A stretch of DNA of 64,000 nt from Lentzea aerocolonigenes (GTDB taxonomy: Bacteria; Actinomycetota; Actinomycetes; Mycobacteriales; Pseudonocardiaceae), in contig NZ_BBOJ01000017.1 of NCBI RefSeq assembly GCF_000974445.1, positions 124,001 through 188,000 of the forward strand. The letters run 5' to 3'. A program made the translations under genes and the position numbers. The notes beneath the pieces are model-generated. The model was not told the origin of the DNA and did not search any database. It saw only the letters and a program-made list of their open reading frames with translations. Below are positions 1 to 8,329 of this stretch, piece after piece (positions within the stretch are counted from its first letter, which is position 1; every line of letters starts with the position of its first letter).

Positions 1-417
1 GCCGGTGACGATCTCCACCTCGAAGCCCTGCTCCACCGCCTGGGTGGTCAGGGTCGCGATGATGTCGTCCGCCTCGTAGTTCTCCTTCTCCATCGTGGCG
101 ATCCGGAGCGTGGCGAGCACGTCCTGGATCAGGGAGACCTGGCTGCGGAACTCGTCCGGCGTCTTGGAGCGACCGGCCTTGTACTCGGGGTACTGCTCGG
201 AGCGGAACGTCTTGCGCGACACGTCGAACGCCACCGCCACGTGCGTGGGCTTCTCGTCCCGCAGGATGTTGATGAGCATGGACGTGAACCCGTACACGGC
301 GTTCGTGACCTGGCCCGTCTTCGTCACGAAGTTCTCGGCGGGCAGGGCGTAGAACGCTCGGTAGGCCATCGAGTGACCGTCGATGAGCAGGAGCCGCTTC
401 ACGTCTGAGGGAGTCAC
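1..417 (-). CDS. polA: DNA polymerase I, N-terminal part (cut by window edge)
   Basis: This is the first 139 codons of DNA polymerase I, on the minus strand and running off the left edge. It reads from a GTG at 417 and shows the 5'-3' exonuclease (FEN-like) domain: LLLIDGHSMAYRAFYALP, then VAFDVSRKTFR, YKAGRSKTPDEF and YEADDIIATL, whose acidic residues bind the catalytic metals. The polymerase domain lies outside the window. PolA fills gaps and removes RNA primers in repair and replication. It is divergent from the thioesterase gene, with 55 bp between the two starts. The family assignment is secure; the GTG start is chosen because the homologous N-terminus begins just after it. Confidence 0.95.
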   Translation of the reverse strand, partial: MTPSDVKRLLLIDGHSMAYRAFYALPAENFVTKTGQVTNAVYGFTSMLINILRDEKPTHVAVAFDVSRKTFRSEQYPEYKAGRSKTPDEFRSQVSLIQDVLATLRIATMEKENYEADDIIATLTTQAVEQGFEVEIVTG

Positions 418-472
418 GGGCCCGAGTCTAGGGTGGGGGTCTGACAGTTTTGCTCGAACCCTTGGAGCCCGC

Positions 473-883
473 GTGACCCCCGACCTGCCAGTGGACTTCG
501 CCGACGAGCAGTTGCACGTCCGGATGGGCATCGAAATCACCCAATGGGATGTCCAGGAGATGATCGGCACCATGCCGGTCAAGGGCAACCGCCAGCCGTT
601 CGGCCTGCTCCACGGCGGAGCGAACGCCGTTCTCGCCGAACAGCTCGGTTCTCTGGCTTCCGCCATGCACGCGGCGCAGCACGACCTGATCGCGGTTGGA
701 CTCGAGCTGTCCTGCACGCATCACCGAGCCGCGCGCGAGGGTGTCGTGACGGGCGTGGCCCGGCCGATCCACCTGGGGCGCAGCACGACTACGCACGAGA
801 TCGTCATCACGGACGAGGACGGCAAGCGCACCTGCACCGCTCGCCTCACGTGCATCCTGCGCCCGAAGCCGCCGGGCGCCTGA
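473..883 (+). CDS. PaaI-type hotdog-fold thioesterase
   Basis: A 136-residue single-domain hotdog protein of the PaaI/MenI acyl-CoA thioesterase group. The segment PFGLLHGGANAVLAEQLGS carries the family HGG motif, and the acidic residue in the following helix (AVLAEQLGS) is in the position that activates water for thioester hydrolysis. The substrate cannot be told from sequence; phenylacetyl-CoA-type or DHNA-CoA thioesters are usual for the family. The start is placed at GTG 473 rather than the longer frame opening at 383, because the longer version would overlap the polA start and adds residues unlike the family. A hotdog thioesterase beside polA is a common actinobacterial arrangement. Confidence 0.88.
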   Translation: MTPDLPVDFADEQLHVRMGIEITQWDVQEMIGTMPVKGNRQPFGLLHGGANAVLAEQLGSLASAMHAAQHDLIAVGLELSCTHHRAAREGVVTGVARPIHLGRSTTTHEIVITDEDGKRTCTARLTCILRPKPPGA

Positions 884-896
884 TGTCCGAAGTGGA

Positions 897-1580
897 CTAG
901 GGCATGTGTTGACGCAGGCCCTGAGTTCGCGCCAGCGTGCCCGCGATCAACGTGGCGACGACGTCCTCCAGCGTGGCGCGCAGGTCGAGGCGGAGCTGGA
1001 GCACCGCGGGATCGGCCTCGTAGGCGGCGAGCGCGCTGGCGGACGGCCGGCAGTACGTCGAGAGCGCGCCCGCCAGGATCAACGTCGTGATCGCCACTGT
1101 CCTGGCACCGTCGCCGAGCTCCGGCACGTACCGGCGGAGCAGGTCGGCGGTCGTCTCGATGCCCGCGATGGCGGACCGCTTGTGCTGCAGCACGACCTCG
1201 ACCGACACGTTGTGCTCCAGCACGCCGGTCTGCGCGTTGATGAGATCGAGCAACGCCGTGCGGCGGGCGAGAGAGGCACCCAGGACCGCGGCGACCTGAT
1301 CGCCGCGGTCCGGCGAGCGCGGATCCACCCCCGCGGCCAGCTCGTCCGGCAGCTCGGCCAGCCACGTCCCGATGGCCTGCTCCAGCAGTTCGAACAGCAC
1401 CGCCTCACGTGACTCGAAGTACCTGAGCACGTTCGACTTGGCCAGCCCGACCCGCCGGCTCAGCTCGTTGAGGGTCACGGCGGCCACCGGCATCTCGTCG
1501 AGCATCGCCGTCGCGGCGTCCAGGATCGCCTGGCGCCGGATCTCGCGCTGCTCCTCACTTCGGGCCCGCTGGAACGTCAT
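897..1580 (-). CDS. TetR-family repressor, divergent from SDR gene
   Basis: A 227-residue TetR/AcrR regulator. The N-terminal helix-turn-helix (about residues 15-60) contains VTLNELSRRVGLAKSNVLRY, typical of the family; the rest is the ligand-binding and dimerisation region, and the ligand is unknown. It is divergent from the SDR oxidoreductase at 1674, and the 93-bp gap holds three copies of AGACC-N3-GGTCT, so it very probably represses both itself and the SDR gene. Start ATG at 1580. The ligand may be the SDR substrate or product; that is inference from gene arrangement only. Confidence 0.9.
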   Translation of the reverse strand: MTFQRARSEEQREIRRQAILDAATAMLDEMPVAAVTLNELSRRVGLAKSNVLRYFESREAVLFELLEQAIGTWLAELPDELAAGVDPRSPDRGDQVAAVLGASLARRTALLDLINAQTGVLEHNVSVEVVLQHKRSAIAGIETTADLLRRYVPELGDGARTVAITTLILAGALSTYCRPSASALAAYEADPAVLQLRLDLRATLEDVVATLIAGTLARTQGLRQHMP

Positions 1581-1594
1581 GCGGGAGATGTTAC

Positions 1595-1660
1595 AAACCA
1601 GCGGTCTCTTGACAGCAGACCGGCGGTCTCTTACGGTCGGAAATAAGAGACCGACGGTCT
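1595..1660. promoter_or_regulatory. Three-copy TetR operator array
   Basis: Three inverted repeats of the form AGACC-N3-GGTCT lie between the divergent TetR and SDR genes: AAACC-AGC-GGTCT at 1595-1607 (one arm degenerate), AGACC-GGC-GGTCT at 1617-1629 and AGACC-GAC-GGTCT at 1648-1660. The last two are perfect, with centres 31 bp apart (about three helical turns). A second symmetry, GGTCTCTTA at 1625-1633 against TAAGAGACC at 1644-1652, links them. The middle copy lies between the -35 and -10 boxes of the SDR promoter and the third just after the expected start point, the layout expected for steric repression. Confidence 0.75.
1609..1637 (+). promoter_or_regulatory. SDR gene promoter
   Basis: A consensus -35 TTGACA at 1609-1614 and a -10 TACGGT at 1632-1637, separated by 17 bp, point to the SDR gene. 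A good ribosome site (AAGGAG, 1663-1668) precedes the ATG at 1674. The operator copy at 1617-1629 lies in the spacer. Confidence 0.7.
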
Positions 1661-1673
1661 ACAAGGAGCCGAC

Positions 1674-2561
1674 ATGAACTGGACCGAGCGCGACATCCCC
1701 GACCAGAGCGGCCGCGTCGCCGTCGTGACCGGTGCGAACACCGGTCTGGGCTACGAAACCGCGCGTGCCCTCGCCGAGCACGGGGCGTCGGTCGTGCTCG
1801 CCGTACGCGACGTGGAGAAGGGCGAGCAGGCGGCCGCGCGCATGACCGGCGACGTCACGGTGCGGCAGCTGGACCTGTCGTCGCTGGAGTCGGTCCGCGC
1901 CGCTGCCGCCGGTCTGCGCGAGACGCACGCGGGAATCGACCTGCTGATCAACAACGCCGGTGTGATGTACACGCCGCGGCAGACCACCGCCGACGGGTTC
2001 GAGCTGCAGTTCGGCACCAACCACCTCGGCCACTTCGCCTTCACCGGCCTGGTGCTCGACCTGCTGCGGCCGGACTCGCGCGTCGTGACGGTCAGCAGCG
2101 TCGCCCACCGCATCCGCGCCGCCATCCACTTCGACGACCTGCAGTGGGAGCGGTCCTACAGCCGGGTCGCCGCGTACGGGCAATCGAAGCTGGCGAACCT
2201 GATGTTCACGTACGAGCTGCAACGCCGGCTGGCCCAGCACGGCACCACGATCGCCGTGGCGGCACACCCCGGCGTGTCCGACACCGAACTCGTCCGCAAC
2301 GCACCCGCGGCGGTGCGCGCGCTCAACCCCCTGCTCGCTCCCCTGGTGACGCAGAAGGCGAGCATGGGCGCGCTCCCGACCCTGCGCGCGGCCGTCGACC
2401 CCGCGGTTCTCGGCGGTCAGTTCTACGGCCCCGACGGGATGGGCCAGTACCGCGGGCACCCGCAGGTCGTCGCGTCCAGCCCGGACTCCTACGACCTGGC
2501 CGTGCAGCAGCGGTTGTGGACCGTGTCCGAGGACCTCACCGGCGTGAAGTTCCCCGTCTGA
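1674..2561 (+). CDS. Short-chain dehydrogenase, retinol dehydrogenase-like
   Basis: A 295-residue classical SDR oxidoreductase. The cofactor motif [17 protein letters not shown] (TGxxxGxG) is near residue 20, NNAG follows at about 92, the catalytic Ser lies in [10 protein letters not shown], and the YxxxK pair in YGQSKLANL. Overall it resembles the retinol dehydrogenase/protochlorophyllide reductase-like branch ([17 protein letters not shown]), so an NADP(H)-linked alcohol or carbonyl substrate is likely, but the true substrate is unknown. It is controlled by the divergent TetR gene through the operators between them. The ATG at 1674 has a close AAGGAG ribosome site. It converges with the liv operon, sharing the hairpin at 2565-2607. 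Confidence 0.9.
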   Translation: MNWTERDIPDQSGRVAVVTGANTGLGYETARALAEHGASVVLAVRDVEKGEQAAARMTGDVTVRQLDLSSLESVRAAAAGLRETHAGIDLLINNAGVMYTPRQTTADGFELQFGTNHLGHFAFTGLVLDLLRPDSRVVTVSSVAHRIRAAIHFDDLQWERSYSRVAAYGQSKLANLMFTYELQRRLAQHGTTIAVAAHPGVSDTELVRNAPAAVRALNPLLAPLVTQKASMGALPTLRAAVDPAVLGGQFYGPDGMGQYRGHPQVVASSPDSYDLAVQQRLWTVSEDLTGVKFPV

Positions 2562-2564
2562 AAC

Positions 2565-2607
2565 GACGAAGGGAGCTCCCCTCACGTGGAGGAAAGCTCC
2601 CTTCGTC
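2565..2607. terminator. Shared bidirectional terminator hairpin
   Basis: A perfect 13-bp stem, GACGAAGGGAGCT at 2565-2577 with its complement at 2595-2607 and a 17-nt loop, sits just after the SDR stop and just before the livF stop on the other strand. It can end transcription from both convergent units. Confidence 0.8.
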
Positions 2608-2619
2608 ACTTGCTCGTGG

Positions 2620-3336
2620 CTAGTGCGCCTCACCCAGGTACGCGTCGCGCACCCGCTGGTCGGCCAGCAGCTCACGCCCCGGACCGTCCAGAGTGGTCTT
2701 GCCGAGGTCGATCACGTAACCGTGGTCGGACAAGGCCAGCGCGGCCAAGGCGTTCTGCTCCACCAGGAGGATGGTGGTGCCGAGCGACTGCAGCTCCTTG
2801 ATGGTGTCGAAGATCCGCTGCGTCATGATCGGCGAGAGACCCATCGAGGGCTCGTCGAGCATCAGCAGGCGGGGCTTGGACATCATCGCGCGACCGATGG
2901 CCAGCATCTGCTGCTCACCACCGGAGAAGAGCCCGGCCTTGTTGTGCCGCCGCTCCCCGAGGACGGGGAACAGCTCGTACACGCGGTCCATGTCGGCCAG
3001 CACGCCGTCGTCCTTGCGGACGTACGCACCGAGCTGCAGGTTCTCCTCCACGGTCATCCGCGGGAAGAGCCGGCGGCCCTCGGGGCAGTGGGCGATGCCC
3101 TCACCGAGGATCGCGTGCGCCGGGTCGTTGTGGATCGGCTTGCCCTGGAACAGGATCTCGCCCGACGCCGGCCGCAGCAGACCCGAGATGGTGCGCAGGG
3201 TCGTGGTCTTGCCCGCACCGTTCGAGCCGATCAGCGACACGATCTGGCCGGCCTCGACGGTGAACGAGATGTCGCGGACGGCCTCGATGGCGCCGTAGGC
3301 GACCGAGAGGTTGCGGACTTCGAGCAGCGCGGTCAT
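2620..3336 (-). CDS. livF: Branched-chain amino acid ABC transporter ATPase LivF
   Basis: A 238-residue ABC ATPase, the second nucleotide-binding subunit of a high-affinity branched-chain amino acid importer. It shows Walker A GSNGAGKTT (about 36-44), the LivF-type signature LFSGGEQQMLAIGRAMMSKP, Walker B LLMLDEPSMGLSP and the switch His in TILLVEQN. Family LivF proteins are about 235 residues, so it is full length. It is last in the minus-strand order livK-livH-livM-livG-livF and overlaps livG by 4 bp (ATGA), so it should be translationally coupled. Confidence 0.95.
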   Translation of the reverse strand: MTALLEVRNLSVAYGAIEAVRDISFTVEAGQIVSLIGSNGAGKTTTLRTISGLLRPASGEILFQGKPIHNDPAHAILGEGIAHCPEGRRLFPRMTVEENLQLGAYVRKDDGVLADMDRVYELFPVLGERRHNKAGLFSGGEQQMLAIGRAMMSKPRLLMLDEPSMGLSPIMTQRIFDTIKELQSLGTTILLVEQNALAALALSDHGYVIDLGKTTLDGPGRELLADQRVRDAYLGEAH

Positions 3337-4154
3337 GCCTGCTCCTCCTCAGCAGAAGCAGCGGCGGCCTCGACGTCGTGCTGGACTTCCTCCGGCGGCT
3401 TGCCGAGGTAGGCCTCGACCACCCGCGGGTCCGCCCGCACGACCTCGGGGCTGCCTTCGACGAGCAGCTCGCCCTGCACGAGCACGGAAACCGAGTCGCA
3501 CAGCCCGAAGATGAACTTGATGTCGTGCTCGATGACGACGACGGACACACCCGTCTCGCGGATGCGGAAGATCAGCTGCTGCGTCGCTTCCGTCTCCTGC
3601 GGGTTCATACCCGCCGTGGGCTCGTCCAGCAGCAGCACCGCCGGGTCCGTCGCCAACGCGCGCGCGATCTCCAGACGGCGCTGGTCGCCGTACGGGAGGT
3701 TGCGCGAGAGCTCGTCGTCCAGGTTGTTCAGGCCGACGAACGCGAGCAGCTCCCGCGAGCGTTCCCTGGCCGCCTTCTCACCGCGGTGGTAGGCGGGGCC
3801 GTGGAACAGCGAGGCCAGCGGGCCCTGCTTCATCCGCACGTGCCGGCCGACCATGACGTTCTCCAGCACGGTCATGCTGGGGAACAGCCGGATGTTCTGG
3901 AACGTGCGGGCCACGCCCGCGTCCGTCACCTGGGCCGGGTCGCCGGGCAGGACGTTGCCCTTGAGCAGCACCTGGCCCGTGGTCGGCGTGTACAGACCCG
4001 TGAGGCAGTTGAAGAACGTGGTCTTCCCCGCGCCGTTCGGGCCGATCAGGCCGACGATCTTGCCTTCGTCGAGCGTCAGCGTGACGCCCTTCAACGCCTT
4101 GAGGCCACCGAAGACCATCGAGACGTCACGCGCCTCCAAAACCGGCGTGCTCAT
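3333..4154 (-). CDS. livG: Branched-chain amino acid ABC transporter ATPase LivG
   Basis: A 273-residue ABC ATPase pairing with LivF. Walker A is GPNGAGKTT, followed by the FNCLTGLYTPTTG region; the signature stretch is atypical (LPYGDQRRLEIARAL), as usual for LivG; Walker B LLLDEPTAGMNPQE; switch His in VVIEHDI. The C-terminus carries an extra acidic, Ala-rich tail after LGKPPEE of about 20 residues. It overlaps livM by 4 bp and livF by 4 bp. Confidence 0.95.
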   Translation of the reverse strand: MSTPVLEARDVSMVFGGLKALKGVTLTLDEGKIVGLIGPNGAGKTTFFNCLTGLYTPTTGQVLLKGNVLPGDPAQVTDAGVARTFQNIRLFPSMTVLENVMVGRHVRMKQGPLASLFHGPAYHRGEKAARERSRELLAFVGLNNLDDELSRNLPYGDQRRLEIARALATDPAVLLLDEPTAGMNPQETEATQQLIFRIRETGVSVVVIEHDIKFIFGLCDSVSVLVQGELLVEGSPEVVRADPRVVEAYLGKPPEEVQHDVEAAAASAEEEQA

Positions 4155-5887
4155 GCCTTCTTCGCCTCCACGTGCGCCTCTTCGGCGTTCTCATCGGCGC
4201 GCTCGATCATCTCAGCGCGCCTGTGCGCATCGGGGATCAGGCCGACCGGCCGGAACCGCATGATCAGGATCAGCGCGAGGCCGAAGATCATCAGGCGGTA
4301 GTCCTCGAAGTCGCGCAGCTTCTCGGGCAGCACGAACAGCAGTGCCGCACCGAGCACGGCGCCCGGGATCGAGCCCATGCCGCCGAGGATGACCGCGGCG
4401 AGCAGCGTGACCGACTCGAGGAACTTGAACGACTCGTACGAGACCGTGCCGTTCTTGTGCGCGAACACCGCGCCCGCGAGGCCCGCGAGCGTGGCACCGA
4501 TGAGGAACGCGAGGATCTTCATCTTGCCGGTGCGGATGCCCATCGCGCGGGCCGCGTCCTCGTCCTCGCGGATCGCGATCCAAGCGCGGCCGATGCGGCT
4601 GAACTTGAGGTTCGCGAACACCGCCATCGTCGCCGCGACGAGCAGCACGATGAGGATGTAGTAGAGGACACCGGCGGGCAGCTTCACCGCGCCGAGGGTG
4701 ATCGACTTGTTGAACTCGTTGCCGAACAGCGACAGCGGCGGGATGCCCGGGATGGCGTTGGAGCCGTTGGTGATGCCACCGATGTTGTTCTGCGCGGAGC
4801 GGGTGAAGATCTCACCGAACGCGAGCGTCACGATCGCCAGGTAGTCACCACGGACCCGCAGCGTCGGCGAACCGACGATGGCGCCGAAGATGCCGGCCAC
4901 GATCGCTGCGGCGACCGCGGCGACCGGGAACGGCAGGGTGATGCCGAAGTGCGCCGTGGCGGCACCGGAGAAGTTCGCTGCCACGAGGGCACCGATGCCC
5001 ATGAACGCGACGTATCCGAGGTCGAGCAGACCCGCGAGACCGACGACGATGTTCAGGCCGATCGCGGTGGCGGCGTAGATGCCGATGTTCGCCGCGACCG
5101 TCATCCAGTACTCGTTGCCGGCGTCGGTGAACGGCAGCAGCAGCGCGCACGCCGCCAGCACGATCACGCTGAACACGCGGTGCTGCTCGGACAGGGCCGA
5201 CAGCCAGCGGATGAACCCGACGCCGCTCAGCGCGCCGAGCACACCGGCGGCGAACCCGAGGAACGACAGGAAGATCGCGCCCGAGTACGGGTTCGAGGTA
5301 CCGACACCACCGGTGGTCAGCATCGCGGCGACGGCGTAGAGCACCGCCGCGAACGACACCAGCAGCACCAGGTACGCGACCGGCGTGGAGACCTTGAACT
5401 TCCACTCGCCCACCGGCTCGATGCCGATGCCGTACCCCGCCAGGATCGCCAGCACACCGGCCACGAGACCGACGATGCTGCCGAACGCGGTGACACCGTC
5501 GAGGGCCGTGATGGCACCGAGGCCACCGCCCTTGACCGTGATGTACGCGGCGTTCACGAACGACACGAGGGTGAGACCCCAGCCGAGCGCACGGACGACC
5601 CTGCCCTTGGACGGAGTCGGCGCGAACGCCGCGACCAGGATGAGGACACCGAGCAGCAGAACGTGCCACCGGAAGCCGGTGACGGCGAACGGCGCGTCGA
5701 AGAACTGCAGCGTCGACTTGTCCGGCCAGTTGCCGTCGTTGAGGGTGAACGTGACCCACGGCAGCAGGGCCGCGACGATGCCCAGGACACCACCGGCGGC
5801 CGCGAACGGCTTGCCCAGCGGCGCGAGGGCGGAACGCTTCTCCACGGGAGTCGTCGTGTCGGGAGTGGACACAGTGCTCGTGCTCAT
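4151..5887 (-). CDS. livM: Branched-chain amino acid ABC permease LivM, long form
   Basis: A 578-residue permease. The C-terminal half (from about residue 270, NIGIYAATAIGLNIVVGLAG) is the standard LivM fold, with a cytoplasmic coupling loop containing GRAWIAIREDEDAARAMGI that contacts the ATPases. The first 260 or so residues add about six further hydrophobic segments not present in the E. coli protein; such long LivM proteins are usual in actinomycetes. With LivH it forms the membrane channel. It overlaps livH by 4 bp at its start (ATG at 5887) and livG by 4 bp at its end. Confidence 0.93.
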   Translation of the reverse strand: MSTSTVSTPDTTTPVEKRSALAPLGKPFAAAGGVLGIVAALLPWVTFTLNDGNWPDKSTLQFFDAPFAVTGFRWHVLLLGVLILVAAFAPTPSKGRVVRALGWGLTLVSFVNAAYITVKGGGLGAITALDGVTAFGSIVGLVAGVLAILAGYGIGIEPVGEWKFKVSTPVAYLVLLVSFAAVLYAVAAMLTTGGVGTSNPYSGAIFLSFLGFAAGVLGALSGVGFIRWLSALSEQHRVFSVIVLAACALLLPFTDAGNEYWMTVAANIGIYAATAIGLNIVVGLAGLLDLGYVAFMGIGALVAANFSGAATAHFGITLPFPVAAVAAAIVAGIFGAIVGSPTLRVRGDYLAIVTLAFGEIFTRSAQNNIGGITNGSNAIPGIPPLSLFGNEFNKSITLGAVKLPAGVLYYILIVLLVAATMAVFANLKFSRIGRAWIAIREDEDAARAMGIRTGKMKILAFLIGATLAGLAGAVFAHKNGTVSYESFKFLESVTLLAAVILGGMGSIPGAVLGAALLFVLPEKLRDFEDYRLMIFGLALILIMRFRPVGLIPDAHRRAEMIERADENAEEAHVEAKKA

Positions 5888-6798
5888 GCGCGCACCCTTT
5901 CCGGCTCACCGAACAGACCCTGCGGGCGGAAGACGAGCACGAGGATCAGCACGACGAAGATCCACACGTAGTCGTACTGGGTGCCGCCCGGCATGTACTG
6001 ACCGGCCAGGGTCTTGATCAGACCGATGATGAACGCGCCGATGACCGCGCCGCGGATGCTGCCGACGCCGCCCAGGACGGCCGCCGTGAAGGCGAAGATG
6101 CCGTTCTGGAAGCCCATGTCGATGTTGATGTTGTTCAGGTACCCGCCGAACATGACGCCCGCGACACCCGCGAGCACGGCACCGAAGATGAACGTCAGCA
6201 CGATCACGCGGTCGGGGTTGACGCCCATCAGCTTCGCGGTGTCGGGGTCCTGCGCGGTCGCGCGCATCGCCCGTCCCATCCGCGACTTGTTGATGTAGGT
6301 CTGCAGGATGACCGAGAGGCCGACCGACAGTCCGACGAGCAACACACCGGTCCACGCGATGTTGACCGAGCCGAGCGACAGGCTGCCCTCCGGGAAGACC
6401 TTCGGGTAGGGCAGGTTCGACGTGGCGTTGGGGTACCACACGCGCACGGCTTCCTGCAGGAACACGGACACGCCGAGCGCTGTGATCAGCGGGGCCAGCC
6501 GGGGCGCGTTGCGCAGCGGCCGGTAGGCGAACCGTTCCATGATCACGGCGACGAGGACCGCCACCACGATGCCGCCGACGAACATGAGCGGCAGGGCCAC
6601 GGCAGGCGACTTCTTGAGGTCGTCAGGAAGAAGCGTGAACGTGGCGAGGCCTCCGTACGAGGCCACCATGAAAACCTCGCCGTGGGCGAAGTTGATCAGC
6701 TGGATGATGCCGTACACCATGGTGTACCCGAGAGCGATCAGGGCGATCAAAGCGCCCTGGATCACCCCGTTGGCCAGCTGTTGGAGCAGGACTGACAC
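5884..6798 (-). CDS. livH: Branched-chain amino acid ABC permease LivH
   Basis: A 304-residue integral membrane permease, with LIALGYTMVYGIIQLINFAH near the N-terminus and the conserved loop GRAMRATAQDPDTAKLMGV that docks with LivG/LivF. About eight hydrophobic segments are visible and the length is normal for LivH. It follows livK after 79 bp containing a strong hairpin, and is coupled to livM by an ATGA overlap. The ATG at 6798 is preceded by GGAGG. Confidence 0.95.
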   Translation of the reverse strand: MSVLLQQLANGVIQGALIALIALGYTMVYGIIQLINFAHGEVFMVASYGGLATFTLLPDDLKKSPAVALPLMFVGGIVVAVLVAVIMERFAYRPLRNAPRLAPLITALGVSVFLQEAVRVWYPNATSNLPYPKVFPEGSLSLGSVNIAWTGVLLVGLSVGLSVILQTYINKSRMGRAMRATAQDPDTAKLMGVNPDRVIVLTFIFGAVLAGVAGVMFGGYLNNINIDMGFQNGIFAFTAAVLGGVGSIRGAVIGAFIIGLIKTLAGQYMPGGTQYDYVWIFVVLILVLVFRPQGLFGEPERVRA

Positions 6799-6812
6799 GA
6801 CTACCTCCGTAA

Positions 6813-6849
6813 ACGACGGGGGCGAGCAAACAACGCCCGCCCCCGCCGT
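6813..6849 (-). terminator. Hairpin between livK and livH (likely partial terminator)
   Basis: Arms at 6813-6824 and 6838-6849 form a 12-bp GC-rich stem with a 12-14 nt loop. The one mismatch seen on the plus strand becomes a G-U pair in the minus-strand transcript, so the stem is fully paired in the liv mRNA. Placed directly after the binding-protein gene, it would let more livK than livHMGF message accumulate, a common arrangement in binding-protein operons. Confidence 0.6.
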
Positions 6850-6877
6850 GGCTTCAATCAGATGACCAGGTAGCCGA

Positions 6878-8104
6878 TCAGCCGGTGAACTCGCCGGTCT
6901 GAACGTCCTTCCACTTGCCAGAGGTGACCGAGTAGACGGTCAGCACCTTGTTCGTGCTGTCGCCGTACTGGTCGAACTTGACCTCACCGGTGGCGCCCGA
7001 ACCGCTGTAGGAACCGACGTTGGTCAGCATCGAGTCGCGCTTCGACTCGTCCCACGCGGCACCGTCGATCGTCTTGGCCAGCGCGCCGATGATCGCGTTC
7101 GCGGCGTCGTAGGAGAACGCACCGTAGGCGGCGTAGTCCTCCTTGCCGAACTTCTTCTTGTACGCGTCGACGAACGCCTTGGCCGTGGCCAGGGACTCGG
7201 TCGGCGCGCCGACGGAGGTGGCGAGGTCGCCCTCCTTGCCGCCGAGCTCGATGAACTTGCCGTCGAAGATGCCGTCGCCGCCCATCAGCGGAACGTTCAG
7301 GCCCGCGCTGGCCATCTGCTTGGACAGCGGACCGGCGGCCGGGTACTCACCGCCGTAGTAGACGGCGTCCGGGGCGAGCGCCTTGACCTTGGCGATGACA
7401 CCGGAGAAGTCGGTGTCCTTCTCGCCGACGGTCTCCTGGCCGACGATCTGGCCGCCCTTCTTGGCAACCTGCTTCGACAGCTCGGCCGCGAGGCCCGCAC
7501 CGTAGGTCTTGCCGTCGGTGATGATGGCGATCTTCTTCTTGCCGGCCTTCTCGACGAGGTAGTTGGCCGCGTACGGGCCCTGCAGGTCGTCGGTGGCGCA
7601 GACGCGGAAGTAGTTGTCGAACTGACGCTTCGGGGCGGTCAGGAAGTCGTTGCCCCTGGTCAGCGTCGGGTTGGTGTTGGCGGGCGACACCTGGGGGATC
7701 TTCTTGTCCCGCAGGATCGGCTGCACCGTCTGGGCGACCGACGAGTTCAGCGTGCCGACGACACCGACGACGTTCGGGTCGGTCGACAGCTTGGTGGCCG
7801 CCTGGGCACCCTTGGCGGGGTTGGCCTCGTCGTCCTGGGCGGACACGGTCAGCTTGTAGCCCTTGACCGTGCACTTCTGGTTCGCCTCGTCCACGGCGAG
7901 CTCGGCGGACTGCTTGATGCCGATGCCGAGAGCGGACAGGTTCCCGGACAACGGGGCGACAACACCGACGGTCAGAGTGCCCTTCGACGTGTCGCAGCTG
8001 CCCCCGTTGTTGCCGCCGCCCTCGGTCTTGTTCGAGCCGCAGGCTGCGAGAACGAGCAGCGCTGCGCCGACAATCGCTGCGGACTTCACAGAGTGCTGAC
8101 GCAC
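6878..8104 (-). CDS. livK: Branched-chain amino acid binding lipoprotein LivK
   Basis: A 408-residue periplasmic-binding-protein family 1 lipoprotein, the substrate receptor of the Liv transporter. The signal peptide ends in a lipobox, LLVLAACGSN (Cys about 22), followed by a Gly/Asn-rich linker, then TLTVGVVAPLSGNLSALGIG, the usual start of the amino acid binding fold. It is retained on the outer face of the membrane by its lipid anchor. Start GTG at 8104, 6 nt after an AGGAGGG ribosome site. First gene of the livKHMGF operon; branched-chain amino acids are the family substrate, but other small amino acids or amides are possible. Confidence 0.93.
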   Translation of the reverse strand: MRQHSVKSAAIVGAALLVLAACGSNKTEGGGNNGGSCDTSKGTLTVGVVAPLSGNLSALGIGIKQSAELAVDEANQKCTVKGYKLTVSAQDDEANPAKGAQAATKLSTDPNVVGVVGTLNSSVAQTVQPILRDKKIPQVSPANTNPTLTRGNDFLTAPKRQFDNYFRVCATDDLQGPYAANYLVEKAGKKKIAIITDGKTYGAGLAAELSKQVAKKGGQIVGQETVGEKDTDFSGVIAKVKALAPDAVYYGGEYPAAGPLSKQMASAGLNVPLMGGDGIFDGKFIELGGKEGDLATSVGAPTESLATAKAFVDAYKKKFGKEDYAAYGAFSYDAANAIIGALAKTIDGAAWDESKRDSMLTNVGSYSGSGATGEVKFDQYGDSTNKVLTVYSVTSGKWKDVQTGEFTG

Positions 8105-8187
8105 GTGATGTCCCTCCTATATCCCTGCTCCCGGCGACGCGAGTTCTCCGCGCACCGCTCCATCACCCTCTCCTGAGGGATGGCCGG

Positions 8188-8216
8188 AACCTAGGCGATG
8201 ACTGTGACCCCAGTCA
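8188..8216 (-). promoter_or_regulatory. Candidate livK promoter
   Basis: On the minus strand a -35-like TGACTG (8216-8211) and a -10 TAGGTT (8193-8188) are 17 bp apart, about 85 bp before the livK start. The -35 box lies inside the inverted repeat GATGACTG-N6-CAGTCATC (8197-8218). Confidence 0.45.
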
Positions 8217-8290
8217 TCTGTGCCAATGGGCTCGTGACCATAACGCAACGCGGCGTTATGTTTTACTTAGGGAAAGTTACATAACGTAAC
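8197..8290. promoter_or_regulatory. Cluster of inverted repeats and a GlnR-like box upstream of livK
   Basis: Three symmetric elements occupy the gap between livK and the gene at 8330: GATGACTG-N6-CAGTCATC (8197-8218), CATAACGC-N6-GCGTTATG (8239-8260), both perfect with 8-6-8 geometry and centres 42 bp apart, and GTTAC-N5-GTAAC (8276-8290). Overlapping the second is GTGAC-N6-GCAAC (8234-8249), which matches the actinobacterial nitrogen regulator GlnR half-site pair gTnAC-n6-GnAAC. GlnR control of an amino acid importer would make sense; the assignment is a motif match only. Confidence 0.45.
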
Positions 8291-8317
8291 CCGCGTTCAC
8301 TCTTTCGACGCCTGTCA

Positions 8318-8323
8318 TAACCT
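8318..8323 (+). promoter_or_regulatory. -10 box for a probable leaderless mRNA
   Basis: TAACCT at 8318-8323 lies exactly 6 nt before the ATG at 8330, and no ribosome site is visible, so transcription probably starts at or next to the A of the start codon. The -35 box is unclear. Confidence 0.4.
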
Positions 8324-8329
8324 CGACCT

